The notes under the pieces were generated by a model, which did not search any database, was not told the origin of the DNA, and saw only the letters and a list, made by a program, of their open reading frames with translations. The position numbers were made by a program, and so were the translations under genes. Source: Coriobacteriaceae bacterium AM113-163 (GTDB lineage Bacteria > Actinomycetota > Coriobacteriia > Coriobacteriales > Coriobacteriaceae). From it: a stretch of DNA of 64,000 nt. The stretch lies in the NCBI GenBank assembly GCA_027673765.1, contig JAQDWB010000004.1, positions 96,427 to 160,426 on the forward strand, in the 5' to 3' direction. Below are positions 1 to 9,446 of the stretch, piece by piece; within the stretch, counting starts at the first letter, position 1, and every line of letters starts with the position of its first letter.

Positions 1-662
1 GCCGATATAAGCAGCGGATGCGGCCCGGTAGCGAGGTCGCGGCGCTTTGCCTGAGCGAGCAACTCCGGCCTCCCCTCCTCAATATAGAGGCGCGTCACCT
101 CGAGCGCACGACGATACAGAGGGACGATACGTTCTTTGCTCCCCTTGCCCCAAAGGCGCAGCGTGCGTTCGGACCATGCGATGGACTCCACATTGAGTGC
201 TGCGAGCTCAGAGATACGAGCACCCGAGGCATAGAGCAGCTCGAGCATCGCCACATCGCGCAGTCCCGCGGGCGTCGAGGTATCAGGCGTCTTGAGCAGC
301 GCCTCGACCTGCTGGGTCGTCAGCACACCAGGTAGATCGCGCGGGAGCTTGGGCGAGGAAATTGCCGAGACCACATCGCCCTCCACGACCCCCTCGGCAG
401 CCATCCAGCGATAGAGAGATCGAATAGCCGACAGGTGCGCCGCAAGCGTTCGGGGAGCCACCTGCTCACGCGAAAGCTCGGCAAGATAGCGACGAATGGT
501 GCGCACGTCGGCAGCGAAAGCATCGATATCCTCACGCTCGCACCAGGCAGCAAAGCGCTCCAGCCGCGAGCCATAGGCCGTCACCGTGTTGGGAGAAAGA
601 CCCTCGACACGTGCGATGTAGGCGATAAACGAGTCGACGGTGTCGTACAGGTCAAAGGCTAT
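1..662 (-). CDS. xerC: Tyrosine recombinase XerC/XerD (partial, runs off left edge)
   Basis: Site-specific tyrosine recombinase that would resolve chromosome dimers at dif. Translating the minus strand from about 659 gives an N-terminal SAM-like core-binding domain (DTVDSFIAYIARVEGLSPNT) followed by the catalytic domain with the first catalytic Arg (GARISEL) and the beta-hairpin Lys (GKGSKERIVPL). The HxxR and Tyr motifs lie beyond the window. It follows trmFO directly and overlaps its stop, as in many Gram-positive genomes (dprA-trmFO-xerC). The frame is closed upstream by a TGA, and between that stop and the conserved N-terminus there is no ATG, GTG or TTG. The best-placed candidate is an ATA at 662-660 behind a GGAGG, so the start is uncertain. 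XerC versus XerD cannot be settled from this fragment. Confidence 0.85.
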   Translation of the reverse strand, partial: MAFDLYDTVDSFIAYIARVEGLSPNTVTAYGSRLERFAAWCEREDIDAFAADVRTIRRYLAELSREQVAPRTLAAHLSAIRSLYRWMAAEGVVEGDVVSAISSPKLPRDLPGVLTTQQVEALLKTPDTSTPAGLRDVAMLELLYASGARISELAALNVESIAWSERTLRLWGKGSKERIVPLYRRALEVTRLYIEEGRPELLAQAKRRDLATGPHPLLIS

Positions 663-1996
663 GACCGGTCGCCTCCAAACAGATCGGGGCGAGTTGCCAG
701 ATAGGCATCAAGAGCCTCGAGCGCACGGTCCGCGTAGGCCTGGTAGCGGTCGCGCTTGCTGCGGCGTTTGCCGTCCTCAAGCGGCGGCACGAGGCCAAAG
801 TTGACGTGCATGGGCTGGTAGCCCACCGTAGCTGGATCGGTCGCATACCCCACGAGCGCGCCCAGCGCACCCACGCGCGGCAGCTCGACGCCCGCGGCAC
901 CGATAGCCTCGGCATAGGTGTTGAGCGCGGCGAGCAGGCCCGTCGCCACGGCCTCCATGTACCCCTCGGTGCCGGTGATCTGACCGGCCAGGCGCACACC
1001 GGTACCGGGCACGGCAAAGGTGCCATCGAGCACGTGCGGGGCATCGACAAAGGTATTGCGGTGCATGACACCGTAGCGGAAGAACTCGGCGTTCTCCAGA
1101 CCCGGCACCATATGGAAGACGCGTTTCTGCTCGCCAAAGGTCAGGTTGGTCTGGAAGCCCACCAGGTTATAGGCGGTCTTCTCCTTGTTCTCGGCACGCA
1201 GTTGAATCGCCGCCCAGGGGCGACGTCCGGTACGCGGGTCGGTGAGGCCGACGGGCTTCATGGCGCCAAAGCGAATGGCGTCCTTGCCGGTGCGCGCAAC
1301 CTCCTCGGCAGGCTGGCATGCCTGGAACAGATCGCCGCCCTCAAAGTCCTTGAGCACCACGCGGTCGGCCGTGGTAAGCGCCTCGATAAAGGCCTCGTAC
1401 TCCTCTTTATTGAGTGGAGCGTTGAGATAGTCGCCGCTCCCCTGTTCCTCGTAGCGCGACTGCGAGAACAGCACGTCCATATCGAGCGTGGAGGCATCGA
1501 CGATCGGCGCCGCGGCATCGAAGAACGCAAGGGCGTCGCCACCGACGAGCTTCATGACCTCTTCGCTCAGCGCCGGCGAGCACAGGGGGCCCGCGGCAAT
1601 GACCACATGGCCCTCGGGAATCTGCGTGACCTCGCCGTGAATGATCTCGATATTGGGACGGGCGGCAACCTCGGCCTCGACAAGCTCGGAAAACTTGACG
1701 CGGTCGACCGCCAAGGCACCACCGGCGGGAACAGCCGCGCGATGGGCGCAATCGAGCAGGACTGAACCCATGCGCTCAAGCTCGGCCTTCAGCAAACCAG
1801 CCGCGGAATCCGGACGGGTCGACTTAAACGAATTGGAGCAGACGAGCTCTGCCAGGTGATCGGTATGGTGGGCCGGGGAGCTCACCTGGGGGCGCATCTC
1901 GCACAGCTTTACGGCAAACCGGCGGTCTGCCAGCTGAATCGCGCATTCCGAACCCGCCAGACCGCCACCGATAACCGTCACCTGATCAAACAGCAT
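659..1996 (-). CDS. trmFO: TrmFO, folate/FAD-dependent tRNA (uracil-54-C5) methyltransferase
   Basis: Makes ribothymidine at U54 of the tRNA T-loop using methylene-tetrahydrofolate and FADH2. The N-terminal dinucleotide-binding motif GGGLAGSE (residues 10-17) binds FAD. Cys53 in CSNSFKS and Cys227 in FQACQPAEE match the two cysteines known to matter in the family. The 445-residue length is normal. The ATG at 1996 is preferred over an in-frame TTG two codons earlier because the AAAGGTG ribosome site then sits at the right distance. The gene begins 14 bases after dprA ends, and its stop overlaps xer. In Firmicutes topA commonly sits between dprA and trmFO; it is absent here. Confidence 0.96.
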   Translation of the reverse strand: MLFDQVTVIGGGLAGSECAIQLADRRFAVKLCEMRPQVSSPAHHTDHLAELVCSNSFKSTRPDSAAGLLKAELERMGSVLLDCAHRAAVPAGGALAVDRVKFSELVEAEVAARPNIEIIHGEVTQIPEGHVVIAAGPLCSPALSEEVMKLVGGDALAFFDAAAPIVDASTLDMDVLFSQSRYEEQGSGDYLNAPLNKEEYEAFIEALTTADRVVLKDFEGGDLFQACQPAEEVARTGKDAIRFGAMKPVGLTDPRTGRRPWAAIQLRAENKEKTAYNLVGFQTNLTFGEQKRVFHMVPGLENAEFFRYGVMHRNTFVDAPHVLDGTFAVPGTGVRLAGQITGTEGYMEAVATGLLAALNTYAEAIGAAGVELPRVGALGALVGYATDPATVGYQPMHVNFGLVPPLEDGKRRSKRDRYQAYADRALEALDAYLATRPDLFGGDRS

Positions 1997-2010
1997 CTGC
2001 AAACACCTTT

Positions 2011-2946
2011 CTAATTGACACGTTTTCCATTGTGACCGAAGGGTGTCTGGGCGTGAAGGGCAAACTTGGAGGGCGCATACCTTCCATCCATCATGCGCTC
2101 GATAAGGCCCTCGAGCTCAAGCGAGCCCAAGAGCTTGAGCACTCCGACGGCATCGAGCGAGACAAGCGCCGCGATGTCGTCGACCTTGAGCGGAGAGGCG
2201 ATGAGCGCATGCATCACGGTCTGCTGTGTTGGATCCAGGTCGGCAATGCCGGGCGCATCGGGGCGCGAGTAGCGCAGGGTGCCGTAGATGCGTGAGATAG
2301 CCATCTCGATAGATTCCTCGTCGATGATGCAGCAGGCCCCGTTCGCAATGAGGTAATTCGTGCCATGCGACTCGGGCGATAGGATCGACCCCGGCACGGC
2401 AAGAAGTTCGCGCCCCAAATCCATAGCAGCCTCGGCTGTAGAAAACGTCCCGGAAGGCATGCCCGCCTCGGATACAAAGAGGGCTTGTGACAGTGCCGCG
2501 ATCACGCGATTGCGGCGTGGAAAGGCAAACTTGCGCGGACCCATGCCCCACGGGGATATCGACACGACCGCGCCACCCGTATCGAGCGTGCGCGTAATAA
2601 GCCCCGCACTCGAACGCGGGTAGACCACGTCGGCACCCGTCCCCAGCACCACGACGTGTTTGCCGCCGGCGTTGACCGCAGCCCAACCCGAGGCCTGGTC
2701 ACAACCGACCGCGCCGCCCGAAACAACCGTCACTCCCGCCTCGACCGCCACCTTTGCCGCAAGCTCTGCCACGGCAAGACCATACGGCGAGGCCTTGCGC
2801 GCGCCGATGATGGAGAGCGCGGGCGTCGAAAGCACCTCGGGGTTGCCGCGCACATAGAGCGTCTGGGGAACATCAGAAAGCTCCAAAACAGTCTCGGGAT
2901 ACAACGCGTCACCTGGATGCAGCTCGAAGGTCCCCTCGGCCATCAT
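2011..2946 (-). CDS. dprA: DprA/Smf, DNA-processing protein
   Basis: Binds incoming single-stranded DNA and loads RecA during natural transformation. The Rossmann-like fold is shown by IGARKAS (47-53), SGGAVGCDQ (76-84), the GTGADVVYP stretch and FPRRNR (142-147), the usual DprA landmarks. A C-terminal winged-helix-like region (about 240-305) follows. At 311 residues the length is typical. The start is the ATG at 2946-2944, which overlaps the comM TGA (ATGA) and follows a clear GGAGGG; the frame stays open further upstream but that part lies inside comM. Its place directly after comM suggests a shared competence/recombination role. Confidence 0.95.
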   Translation of the reverse strand: MMAEGTFELHPGDALYPETVLELSDVPQTLYVRGNPEVLSTPALSIIGARKASPYGLAVAELAAKVAVEAGVTVVSGGAVGCDQASGWAAVNAGGKHVVVLGTGADVVYPRSSAGLITRTLDTGGAVVSISPWGMGPRKFAFPRRNRVIAALSQALFVSEAGMPSGTFSTAEAAMDLGRELLAVPGSILSPESHGTNYLIANGACCIIDEESIEMAISRIYGTLRYSRPDAPGIADLDPTQQTVMHALIASPLKVDDIAALVSLDAVGVLKLLGSLELEGLIERMMDGRYAPSKFALHAQTPFGHNGKRVN

Positions 2947-4466
2947 TGGTCCCTCCTTCCCTGGTACATCGCCGCCTCGAGCACGTGGTCCTGCGTCACC
3001 CGCTCGCTCTCGGCGACGTCGGCGATGGTACGCGCGATACGCACCAGGCGTACGATGCCGCGGCCCGTGAGATGCGTGCGCTTCGACAGGCCGAGCACAC
3101 ACTTCTCCGCCGCATCATCGAGCTCAAAGGTCGAAACGACGCCGTCAATGGACCGCGTCTCGTCATCCTCGGCCTCGGCGTCCGCATCGTCCATACGGGA
3201 CTCGCGCCAGGCGCGAAAGGCGCGACCGCGCACAACGTAGTCACGCAACTCGGCCGACGACATACCCTCAGCACCCTCGATAATCACTTGGGGGTCGGGA
3301 CGGATCACATCGATCATCATGTCGATACGGTCGGCCAAAGGACCGCGCAGCTTTGCCCGATAGCGCTCCACCATCGATGCCGAGCAGCGGCATGGCACCT
3401 CGCGATCGCCCAAAAAGCCGCAGGGGCAGGGATTGCTCGCGGCCAGCAGCTGAAAGCGCGACGGGAAGGTAAAGGCCCCGTCGACGCGTACGATCCTCAC
3501 ATAGCCGCGTTCGATGGGCTGACGCAGCGTCTGCAGCACACCCGTGGGAAACTCGGCAAGCTCGTCCAAAAAGAGCACGCCGCCATGAGCCAGGCTGATC
3601 TCACCCGGATGCACCGGGCGCCCGCCGCCGATAAGGCCTGCGGTCGAAATACTGTGGTGGGGACTGCGGAAGGGCCGGTGCCCCGCCAATAAGCCATCGA
3701 TGTTCTCGCCCAAGACCGAATGGATGCACAGCGCCTCCTGCTGATCCTCAACGGAAAGCTCGGGCAGGATGCCGGTCATACGGCGCGCAAGCATCGTCTT
3801 GCCCGATCCCGGGGACCCAATCATGAGCAAGCCGAGTTCTCCTGCCGCCGCAAGCGCCATGCCGCGTTTAGCGACTTCCTGCCCCAGTACGTCGGCATAG
3901 TCGAGCTCAGGCTCAAAGGTCGCCTCGACGCCATCAGAATCCAAGTAATGCCGCGCAGCATCGCCCATACCATGAGCAAGCTGAGACAAATGATCGATGA
4001 ATCCGCAATCCACGCCCGCAAGCGGCACATGCTGATCGGACCTGCCGGCGATAAAGGACAGCCCCATATCACGCGCCAATAGCTGAAACGCCACCTCGCC
4101 CTTGACAGGAAGCACCGTACCGTCCAAGCCAAGCTCACCTGCGATAAGACAACGATCGAGGTTGTCGCGGGGAATCTGACCATCGGCCGCTAGAACCGCG
4201 ATGGCGATGGGCAGATCAAAGCCGCTACCGGTCTTGCGAATATCGCCGGGCGCCAGATTGACCGTAATGCCCGAGCGTGGGATCTCGAACCCGGCGGAGC
4301 GCATCGCGCAGCGAATACGACCGCGTGACTCCATCACCTCCATACTTGGGATGCCGAGCATCTGGATGCCCGGAACGCCACCGGCAAGCGAGACCTCGAC
4401 CGTGACGTGAATCGCCTCGACGCCGCGGATGCAGGCCGCGTGAACGGCAAACGTCTCGAACGCCAT
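2943..4466 (-). CDS. comM: ComM/YifB family Mg-chelatase-like AAA+ ATPase
   Basis: AAA+ helicase-like protein of the YifB/ComM family; ComM promotes branch migration during natural transformation. It has an N-terminal Lon-substrate-like ChlI fold (GIPSMEVMESRGRIRCA), Walker A GSPGSGKT at 217-224, Walker B LFLDELAEF near 290, and the zinc-like cysteine cluster CPCGFLGDREVPCRC. At 507 residues it is full length. The ATG at 4466 overlaps the yraN stop by one base (TGATG) behind CAGGTG, so the two are translationally coupled. The open frame upstream of this ATG lies within yraN and is not used. Confidence 0.93.
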   Translation of the reverse strand: MAFETFAVHAACIRGVEAIHVTVEVSLAGGVPGIQMLGIPSMEVMESRGRIRCAMRSAGFEIPRSGITVNLAPGDIRKTGSGFDLPIAIAVLAADGQIPRDNLDRCLIAGELGLDGTVLPVKGEVAFQLLARDMGLSFIAGRSDQHVPLAGVDCGFIDHLSQLAHGMGDAARHYLDSDGVEATFEPELDYADVLGQEVAKRGMALAAAGELGLLMIGSPGSGKTMLARRMTGILPELSVEDQQEALCIHSVLGENIDGLLAGHRPFRSPHHSISTAGLIGGGRPVHPGEISLAHGGVLFLDELAEFPTGVLQTLRQPIERGYVRIVRVDGAFTFPSRFQLLAASNPCPCGFLGDREVPCRCSASMVERYRAKLRGPLADRIDMMIDVIRPDPQVIIEGAEGMSSAELRDYVVRGRAFRAWRESRMDDADAEAEDDETRSIDGVVSTFELDDAAEKCVLGLSKRTHLTGRGIVRLVRIARTIADVAESERVTQDHVLEAAMYQGRRDQ

Positions 4467-4951
4467 CACGACACCTGCCAATCGAACGCGTTGTACTGAT
4501 GCTCGATCTCGGCGATATACCCGCCGCGAATGGTGACACCCACGGCATCGAAGCGAATCGCCTTGAGTGGATAATGCTCCATGAGGTAGCAACTTGCGAT
4601 GCGGCGGTAGCGGCGTTGCTTTTGGGCGTCCACGGCCTCCTCGGGAAAGACCCGCGTGTTGCAATCCAGTGCAACGCGTCTGGTCTTGACCTCGGCCATC
4701 ACCACGACATCGTCGAGCTCATCAAGCAGCACCAGATCGGCCTCGCCCTCGGTGCAACGATAACCCTGCTCCAGCAAGGTGTAGCCGCGCTCGTTAAAGT
4801 AGTCGATGGTGATCAGCTCGCCCATCATGCCCAGCTCGCGGGGACTGAGCCCCTTGATAAACTCGGGCGTCATCGCCCCGCAGTCGAGCTCGCCGTTTTC
4901 CCAACGCTCCTTGAGCTGCTGCGTCTTGCTCTTTTTGCTTGCGGCACTCAT
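4466..4951 (-). CDS. yraN: YraN family (UPF0102) nuclease-fold protein
   Basis: Small protein with a restriction-endonuclease-like core: MGELITIDYFNERGYTLL, then EGEADLVLLD and VMAEVKTR, the E...D...EVK arrangement of this fold. The family's function is not well defined; its genes usually sit between rnhB and comM/dprA, as here. At 161 residues it is longer than the usual ~120, because of about 40 charged residues (AASKKSKTQQLKERWENGE) before the core. The ATG at 4951 follows AAAGGAG. The next gene, comM, overlaps its stop by one base. A terminator upstream separates it from rnhB, so it probably begins its own transcript. Confidence 0.88.
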   Translation of the reverse strand: MSAASKKSKTQQLKERWENGELDCGAMTPEFIKGLSPRELGMMGELITIDYFNERGYTLLEQGYRCTEGEADLVLLDELDDVVVMAEVKTRRVALDCNTRVFPEEAVDAQKQRRYRRIASCYLMEHYPLKAIRFDAVGVTIRGGYIAEIEHQYNAFDWQVS

Positions 4952-5048
4952 GGGGTCTCCTTTCCCGCACACTGCATTGCCCCGATGATGAGGGCACCTT
5001 TCATGCGGGTAAGTACCGGAAGCAAACCAAAAGCTGACCAAATGCCGT

Positions 5049-5090
5049 CAAAAATCGGGCCGTACGCAGCAATGGTGTTGCATACGGCCC
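5049..5090 (-). terminator. Rho-independent terminator after rnhB
   Basis: On the minus strand an 8-bp GGGCCGTA/TACGGCCC stem, extended past one mismatch by about 6 more pairs, has an ATGG-like loop and is followed by GATTTTTGA. It lies 50 bases past the rnhB stop and before yraN, so it should end the rnhB transcript. Confidence 0.75.
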
Positions 5091-5140
5091 GCTACCAGCA
5101 GGTTTATAAAACCCCAAAGGTCCCTGTCTCCACAATTGAC

Positions 5141-5929
5141 CTAGAAAAGGCGCTCAGTCTGCAGAAAGTTTCCGCAAAAGCTCACGCGGTGCAGAGGACA
5201 AAGTCCATGTTTGCGAATGGCCTCGATATGCTCGGGGCTCGCATAGCCCTTCGACTCGGCCAGATGGTACTCGGGATACTCGGCGTCGTACTCGACCATC
5301 ATCTCGTCACGCGTCACCTTAGCCATGATGGACGCCGCGGCGATACAGGCGATTTTGGCATCGCCCTTCACCACATCGCGCTCGTTGGGAACGGCACCCA
5401 AAGGATTACCGTCCATGAGGACGCAGTCGGGTTCAAGCCCCGTATCGGCCACAGCACCCGCGACGGCAGCGCGGATGGCGCGGGCCATGCCCATATCATC
5501 GATATCCTTCGGCGCGATATGGCAAAAACCGATCGCCGTCGCCACCTCGGCAATCTTCACTGAGAGCAGCTCGCGGCGCGCCGGCGTGAGCTTTTTGGAA
5601 TCGTTGATGCCCCAGATGCGCGGCTCCATCGGAAGACACACGGCACACACGGTCAAGGGACCCGCTACCGAGCCACGACCCACCTCGTCGACGCCCACGA
5701 CCACGCCATCGCCACCAAGCTCATGCATAAGCTCGTACATGTCATTGACGCGCTCGCGCTCGGCAACCTCTTTGGAATGGCGTTTGAGGGCGCGTTCACA
5801 AGCCTTGATCACCTGCTGGCGCGGATCCTCGCGATAATGCTCCACGAGGGCGGGGATCTCCTCAAACGTGGCACTCGCCAGCTCGCCGGCAACCTGCGAT
5901 GCCGAAACCGAGCTCGTCATATTGGCCAT
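5141..5929 (-). CDS. rnhB: Ribonuclease HII
   Basis: Cleaves RNA in RNA-DNA hybrids and at single ribonucleotides in DNA. The type 2 RNase H signature DEVGRGSVAGP starts at Asp81-Glu82, and the third acidic residue is Asp171 in VLMDGNPLG. NDSKKLTP is also a hallmark. The protein is 262 residues, with about 75 N-terminal residues before the catalytic core, longer than the E. coli form. The ATG at 5929 follows AAGGAGGG; an upstream in-frame start lies across this ribosome site. The gene follows rplS, a common neighbour. Confidence 0.96.
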   Translation of the reverse strand: MANMTSSVSASQVAGELASATFEEIPALVEHYREDPRQQVIKACERALKRHSKEVAERERVNDMYELMHELGGDGVVVGVDEVGRGSVAGPLTVCAVCLPMEPRIWGINDSKKLTPARRELLSVKIAEVATAIGFCHIAPKDIDDMGMARAIRAAVAGAVADTGLEPDCVLMDGNPLGAVPNERDVVKGDAKIACIAAASIMAKVTRDEMMVEYDAEYPEYHLAESKGYASPEHIEAIRKHGLCPLHRVSFCGNFLQTERLF

Positions 5930-6022
5930 ACCAGGCCCTCCTTGCATGCAAATCAGATAAAAAGAAGGGCCACCCGAAGGTGACCCTTACGTCCAAACGA
6001 GTGGACAGACGCTGCGATCTTC

Positions 6023-6364
6023 TTAGCGCTTCTCGGGGATACGAGCAGCCTTGCCCACCTTGTCGCGGAGGTAGTACAGCTTGGCGCGACGGACGCGACC
6101 ATGACGAACGACCTCGAGCTTGGCGATCTTGGGGCTGTGAAGCGGGAAGGTACGCTCAACACCGACACCGAAGGACATCTTGCGGACGGTGAAGGTCTCG
6201 CGGGCACCGGCGCCGGCCATGCGGATGACGTCGCCCTGGAAGACCTGGATGCGCTCGCGGTCGCCTTCCTTAATGCGGTAGTGAACCTTGACGTTGTCGG
6301 CGACGCGAACCTGAGGAATGTCCTCGCGGATCTGCTGACGCTCGATTGCGCGGATGTAATCCAT
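6023..6364 (-). CDS. rplS: Ribosomal protein L19
   Basis: 50S protein at the 30S-50S interface. The conserved [29 protein letters not shown] and the C-terminal [14 protein letters not shown] mark it. At 113 residues the length is normal. The ATG at 6364 lies behind TAAGGAA; a TTG two codons earlier is less well spaced. In most bacteria rplS closes the rpsP-rimM-trmD operon. Here ppdK, its regulator, glyQS and lepB separate it from trmD, and it has its own strong promoter. Confidence 0.97.
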   Translation of the reverse strand: MDYIRAIERQQIREDIPQVRVADNVKVHYRIKEGDRERIQVFQGDVIRMAGAGARETFTVRKMSFGVGVERTFPLHSPKIAKLEVVRHGRVRRAKLYYLRDKVGKAARIPEKR

Positions 6365-6433
6365 GTGCAATTCCTTACTCTTCTAGAGGTGCCGTACCAC
6401 CTTGGCCGGCACGTAGTTGAACAAACGTATTCG

Positions 6434-6461
6434 AGTATACACGCGCGGGTTTCTGCTGCAA
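6434..6461 (-). promoter_or_regulatory. Sigma-70-type promoter of rplS
   Basis: Read on the minus strand: -35 TTGCAG (6461-6456), a 16-base spacer and -10 TATACT (6439-6434), about 70 bases before the rplS ATG. Confidence 0.7.
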
Positions 6462-6507
6462 GAACAATTTTTTACGCAGACAAAAAGACAAAACCCGCAC
6501 ATGATAA

Positions 6508-6535
6508 CCGCCCGCCTCACGAATGAGGCGGGCGG
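6508..6535 (-). terminator. Hairpin downstream of ppdK
   Basis: A CCGCCCGCCTCA/TGAGGCGGGCGG stem (12 bp, 4-base loop) lies 39 bases past the ppdK stop. On the minus strand a T-rich stretch follows only after a gap (GGGTTTTGTCTTTTT), so it is a plausible but not textbook terminator. Confidence 0.6.
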
Positions 6536-6573
6536 CATGAAGGGGGCTACGCTAGGCGTCTAAACGCTAAACG

Positions 6574-9324
6574 CTAGGCGGAACGCTTGGCCTCGAGTTT
6601 GGCCTGAGCGGCGGCCAGGCGCGCCAGGGGCACGCGGTAAGGCGAGCAGGACACATAGTCCACGTCGGCCACGTTGAACAGGCCCTTGATGGACTTGGGG
6701 TCGCCGCCGTGCTCACCGCACACGCCAAAGTGCATGCCGGGGTTGGTGGCGCGACCCTTCGCCACGGCCATGCGCACGAGCTCCAGTACCGCCGAGTCGA
6801 TGGTCTCGAAGGGGTTATCTTTCAAGATCTTCTTGTGCATGTACAGCGGGATGAACTTAGCCTCGGCGTCGTCACGCGAGAAACCGAACGTCGTCTGCGT
6901 GAGGTCGTTGGTGCCAAAGCAGAAGAAGTCGGCGTGCTGTGCGATCTCGTCGGCGACCATGCAGGCGCGCGGCAGCTCGAGCATCGTGCCCACGGGAATG
7001 TTGAGCTCGACACCTTCCTCGGCGGAAACCTCGGCAATCACGCGCTCGATGACCTCGCGAGTCTGAACGTGCTCGGCCGTAATGGAAACGAGCGGGACCA
7101 TAATCTCGGGACGCGGGTCGACGCCTTCCTTGATAAGGCGAGCGGCAGCCGTTGCCACGGCACGGACCTGCATGAGCGGCAGGTCACCGAAGACGACGGA
7201 CAGGCGCACGCCGCGCAGGCCGAGCATCGGGTTGGACTCGACCATGCCGTCGATACGACGCAGGCGGGCACGCAGGGCGGCGAGCTCTTCCTCGCTGGCG
7301 CCGGCGGCCTCCTTCTTGGTGATGGCGACCTCAAGCTCACGCGGATCATCCAGGAACTCATGAAGCGGCGGATCGAGCAGGCGAACGACCACATCGCGAC
7401 CGGACATGGTCTTGAACATCGCCAAGAAATCCTCAGTCTGGACCTTGAGCAGATCGGCCAGGGCATGCTGCTTCACAGCCTCGTCGTCGGACAGGATGAA
7501 GCTCTGGATAATGTTCTTGCGATCGCCTAGGAACATATGCTCGGTGCGGCACAGGCCGATGGCCTCGGCACCAAACTCGAGCGCGAGCTCGGCATCCTCG
7601 GGGTTGTCGGCGTTGACGCGCACGTGATTGGGGTGACCGTCGGTCTCGTCCAGGCGGATCTCGTCGGCCCAGGACAGGATGGTGTCCAGATCGCCGGTGA
7701 GCTCGGCCGAAACCAGATCGACGGCGCCGTCGACGACGATACCCTGAGTGCCGTCGATGGAGATGATGTCGCCCTCATGCAGCACGCGGTCGCTGCCCTC
7801 GATGCGCACGACCTTCTCGGCCGCGTCGATATGGAAACGCTCGACACCGCAGACGCAGGGGGTACCCATACCACGGGCGATAACGGCGGCGTGGCTCGTC
7901 TTGCCGCCATGGCTCGTCAAGATACCCTCGGCGGCGACCATACCCTTCAGGTCGTCGGGGTTGGTCTCCCAGCGGACCAGAATGACCTTGTGGCCCTCGG
8001 CAGAACGCGCGACGGCGTCATCACTCGAGAACACGACCTCGCCCACGGCGGCACCGGGGCTGGCGTTAAGGCCACATGCGAGCGCCTCGTACTTCTTGGA
8101 GGAGTCGAACTGCGGGTGCAGGAGCTGGTCGAGCTGCGCGGGGTCAATGCGGCTCACGGCCTCCTCACGGGTGATCAGACCCTCCTCGACCATTTCGATG
8201 GCGATGCGCAGGGCGGCGGTGGCGGTACGCTTGCCCACGCGGGTCTGGAGCATCCAGAGCTTACCCTGCTCGATGGTGAACTCGATGTCGCACATGTCGC
8301 GGTAGTGGTCCTCAAGCGTCAGGAAGACACGCTCAAGCTCCTCACCTGCGGACTCGAGGCCCGGGGTGGTCTTGAGATCGGCGATGGGCTCGGTGTTGCG
8401 GATGCCGGCGACGACGTCCTCGCCTTGGGCGTTGACCAGAAAGTCACCGTAGAACTCCTTGGTTCCGTCGGCCGGGTTGCGCGTAAAGGCGACGCCGGTC
8501 GCCGAGGTCTCGCCCTTATTGCCAAAGGCCATAGCCTGGACGTTGACGGCGGTTCCAAGGTCATCGGAAATGCCATGCTGCTTGCGGTAGATGCAGGCGC
8601 GCTCGTTCATCCAGCTGCCAAAGACGGCCTGGATGGCAAGGCGCAGCTGAAGCTCCGGATCGTGCGGGAAGATGGGCTTGCCGTCCGTGACCTCGAGCTC
8701 GGGGTACAGGGCGGCCTCGACGTTGTCGGAGAAAATGCCCTTGAACGTCTCGACGAGCTCCTGCAGGTCCTCGGCCGAAAGATCGGAATCGACGCGAACG
8801 CCGGCGACCAGGCGTGCCTGGGTCAGGGCGTTCTCGAACAGGTCGGCATCGACACCCATGACGACATTGGAGAACATCTGGATAAAGCGGCGGTAGCTAT
8901 CCCAGGCAAAGCGCGGGTTCTGCGTCTGGGCGATAAGGCCCTGGACGGAGTCGTCGTTGAGGCCCAGGTTGAGGACCGTGTCCATCATGCCGGGCATGGA
9001 GAACGGAGCGCCCGAGCGCACCGAGACGAGCAGCGGGTCGCGGGCGTCGCCGAGCTTCTTGCCGCAGCGGGCCTCGAGATCGGCCTCGGCGGCAACGATC
9101 TCGTCGAGCGCGCCTTCGGGCCAGACGTTGCCGGCACCAGAGTACTCGACGCAGGTCTGGCAGGTAATGGTAAAGCCACCGGGAACCGGCAGGCCGATAC
9201 GGCTCATCTCGGCAAGGTTAGCGCCTTTGCCGCCAAGCACGAAGTTCATCGACTTGTCGCCCTCGGTGACACAAGTGCCCTGGGCATCGGTTCCAAAACG
9301 GTAAACCCTCTTGCAATCGCTCAC
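6574..9324 (-). CDS. ppdK: Pyruvate, phosphate dikinase
   Basis: Interconverts pyruvate + ATP + Pi and PEP + AMP + PPi, linking glycolysis and gluconeogenesis. The N-terminal ATP-grasp nucleotide-binding domain contains VLGGKGANLAEM (29-40). The phosphohistidine domain carries GGKTSHAA (473-480) with catalytic His478 and the neighbouring Thr476 that the regulator would phosphorylate. The C-terminal PEP-binding barrel ends with CGEHGGDP. At 916 residues it is full length. The start is GTG at 9324 behind GGAAGGGGA. The next gene upstream encodes its regulator. A 267-base spacer with repeats precedes it. Confidence 0.97.
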   Translation of the reverse strand: MSDCKRVYRFGTDAQGTCVTEGDKSMNFVLGGKGANLAEMSRIGLPVPGGFTITCQTCVEYSGAGNVWPEGALDEIVAAEADLEARCGKKLGDARDPLLVSVRSGAPFSMPGMMDTVLNLGLNDDSVQGLIAQTQNPRFAWDSYRRFIQMFSNVVMGVDADLFENALTQARLVAGVRVDSDLSAEDLQELVETFKGIFSDNVEAALYPELEVTDGKPIFPHDPELQLRLAIQAVFGSWMNERACIYRKQHGISDDLGTAVNVQAMAFGNKGETSATGVAFTRNPADGTKEFYGDFLVNAQGEDVVAGIRNTEPIADLKTTPGLESAGEELERVFLTLEDHYRDMCDIEFTIEQGKLWMLQTRVGKRTATAALRIAIEMVEEGLITREEAVSRIDPAQLDQLLHPQFDSSKKYEALACGLNASPGAAVGEVVFSSDDAVARSAEGHKVILVRWETNPDDLKGMVAAEGILTSHGGKTSHAAVIARGMGTPCVCGVERFHIDAAEKVVRIEGSDRVLHEGDIISIDGTQGIVVDGAVDLVSAELTGDLDTILSWADEIRLDETDGHPNHVRVNADNPEDAELALEFGAEAIGLCRTEHMFLGDRKNIIQSFILSDDEAVKQHALADLLKVQTEDFLAMFKTMSGRDVVVRLLDPPLHEFLDDPRELEVAITKKEAAGASEEELAALRARLRRIDGMVESNPMLGLRGVRLSVVFGDLPLMQVRAVATAAARLIKEGVDPRPEIMVPLVSITAEHVQTREVIERVIAEVSAEEGVELNIPVGTMLELPRACMVADEIAQHADFFCFGTNDLTQTTFGFSRDDAEAKFIPLYMHKKILKDNPFETIDSAVLELVRMAVAKGRATNPGMHFGVCGEHGGDPKSIKGLFNVADVDYVSCSPYRVPLARLAAAQAKLEAKRSA

Positions 9325-9446
9325 GATACATCCCCTTCCATGCGCTCTCGCGCACGACCGTGGTAACGAATCGACCCGCCGGATGCGGGCCGTGAGGGAA
9401 CTATACGGCGGGATTTGAACGGGCTTGAGCAGAGGATACGCGGTTT

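Noticed and set aside
7537..9366. Long plus-strand open frame (609 codons) opposite ppdK
   Set aside because: It mirrors ppdK codons in a high-GC gene, has no recognisable domain or ribosome site, and the minus-strand frame is clearly PPDK.
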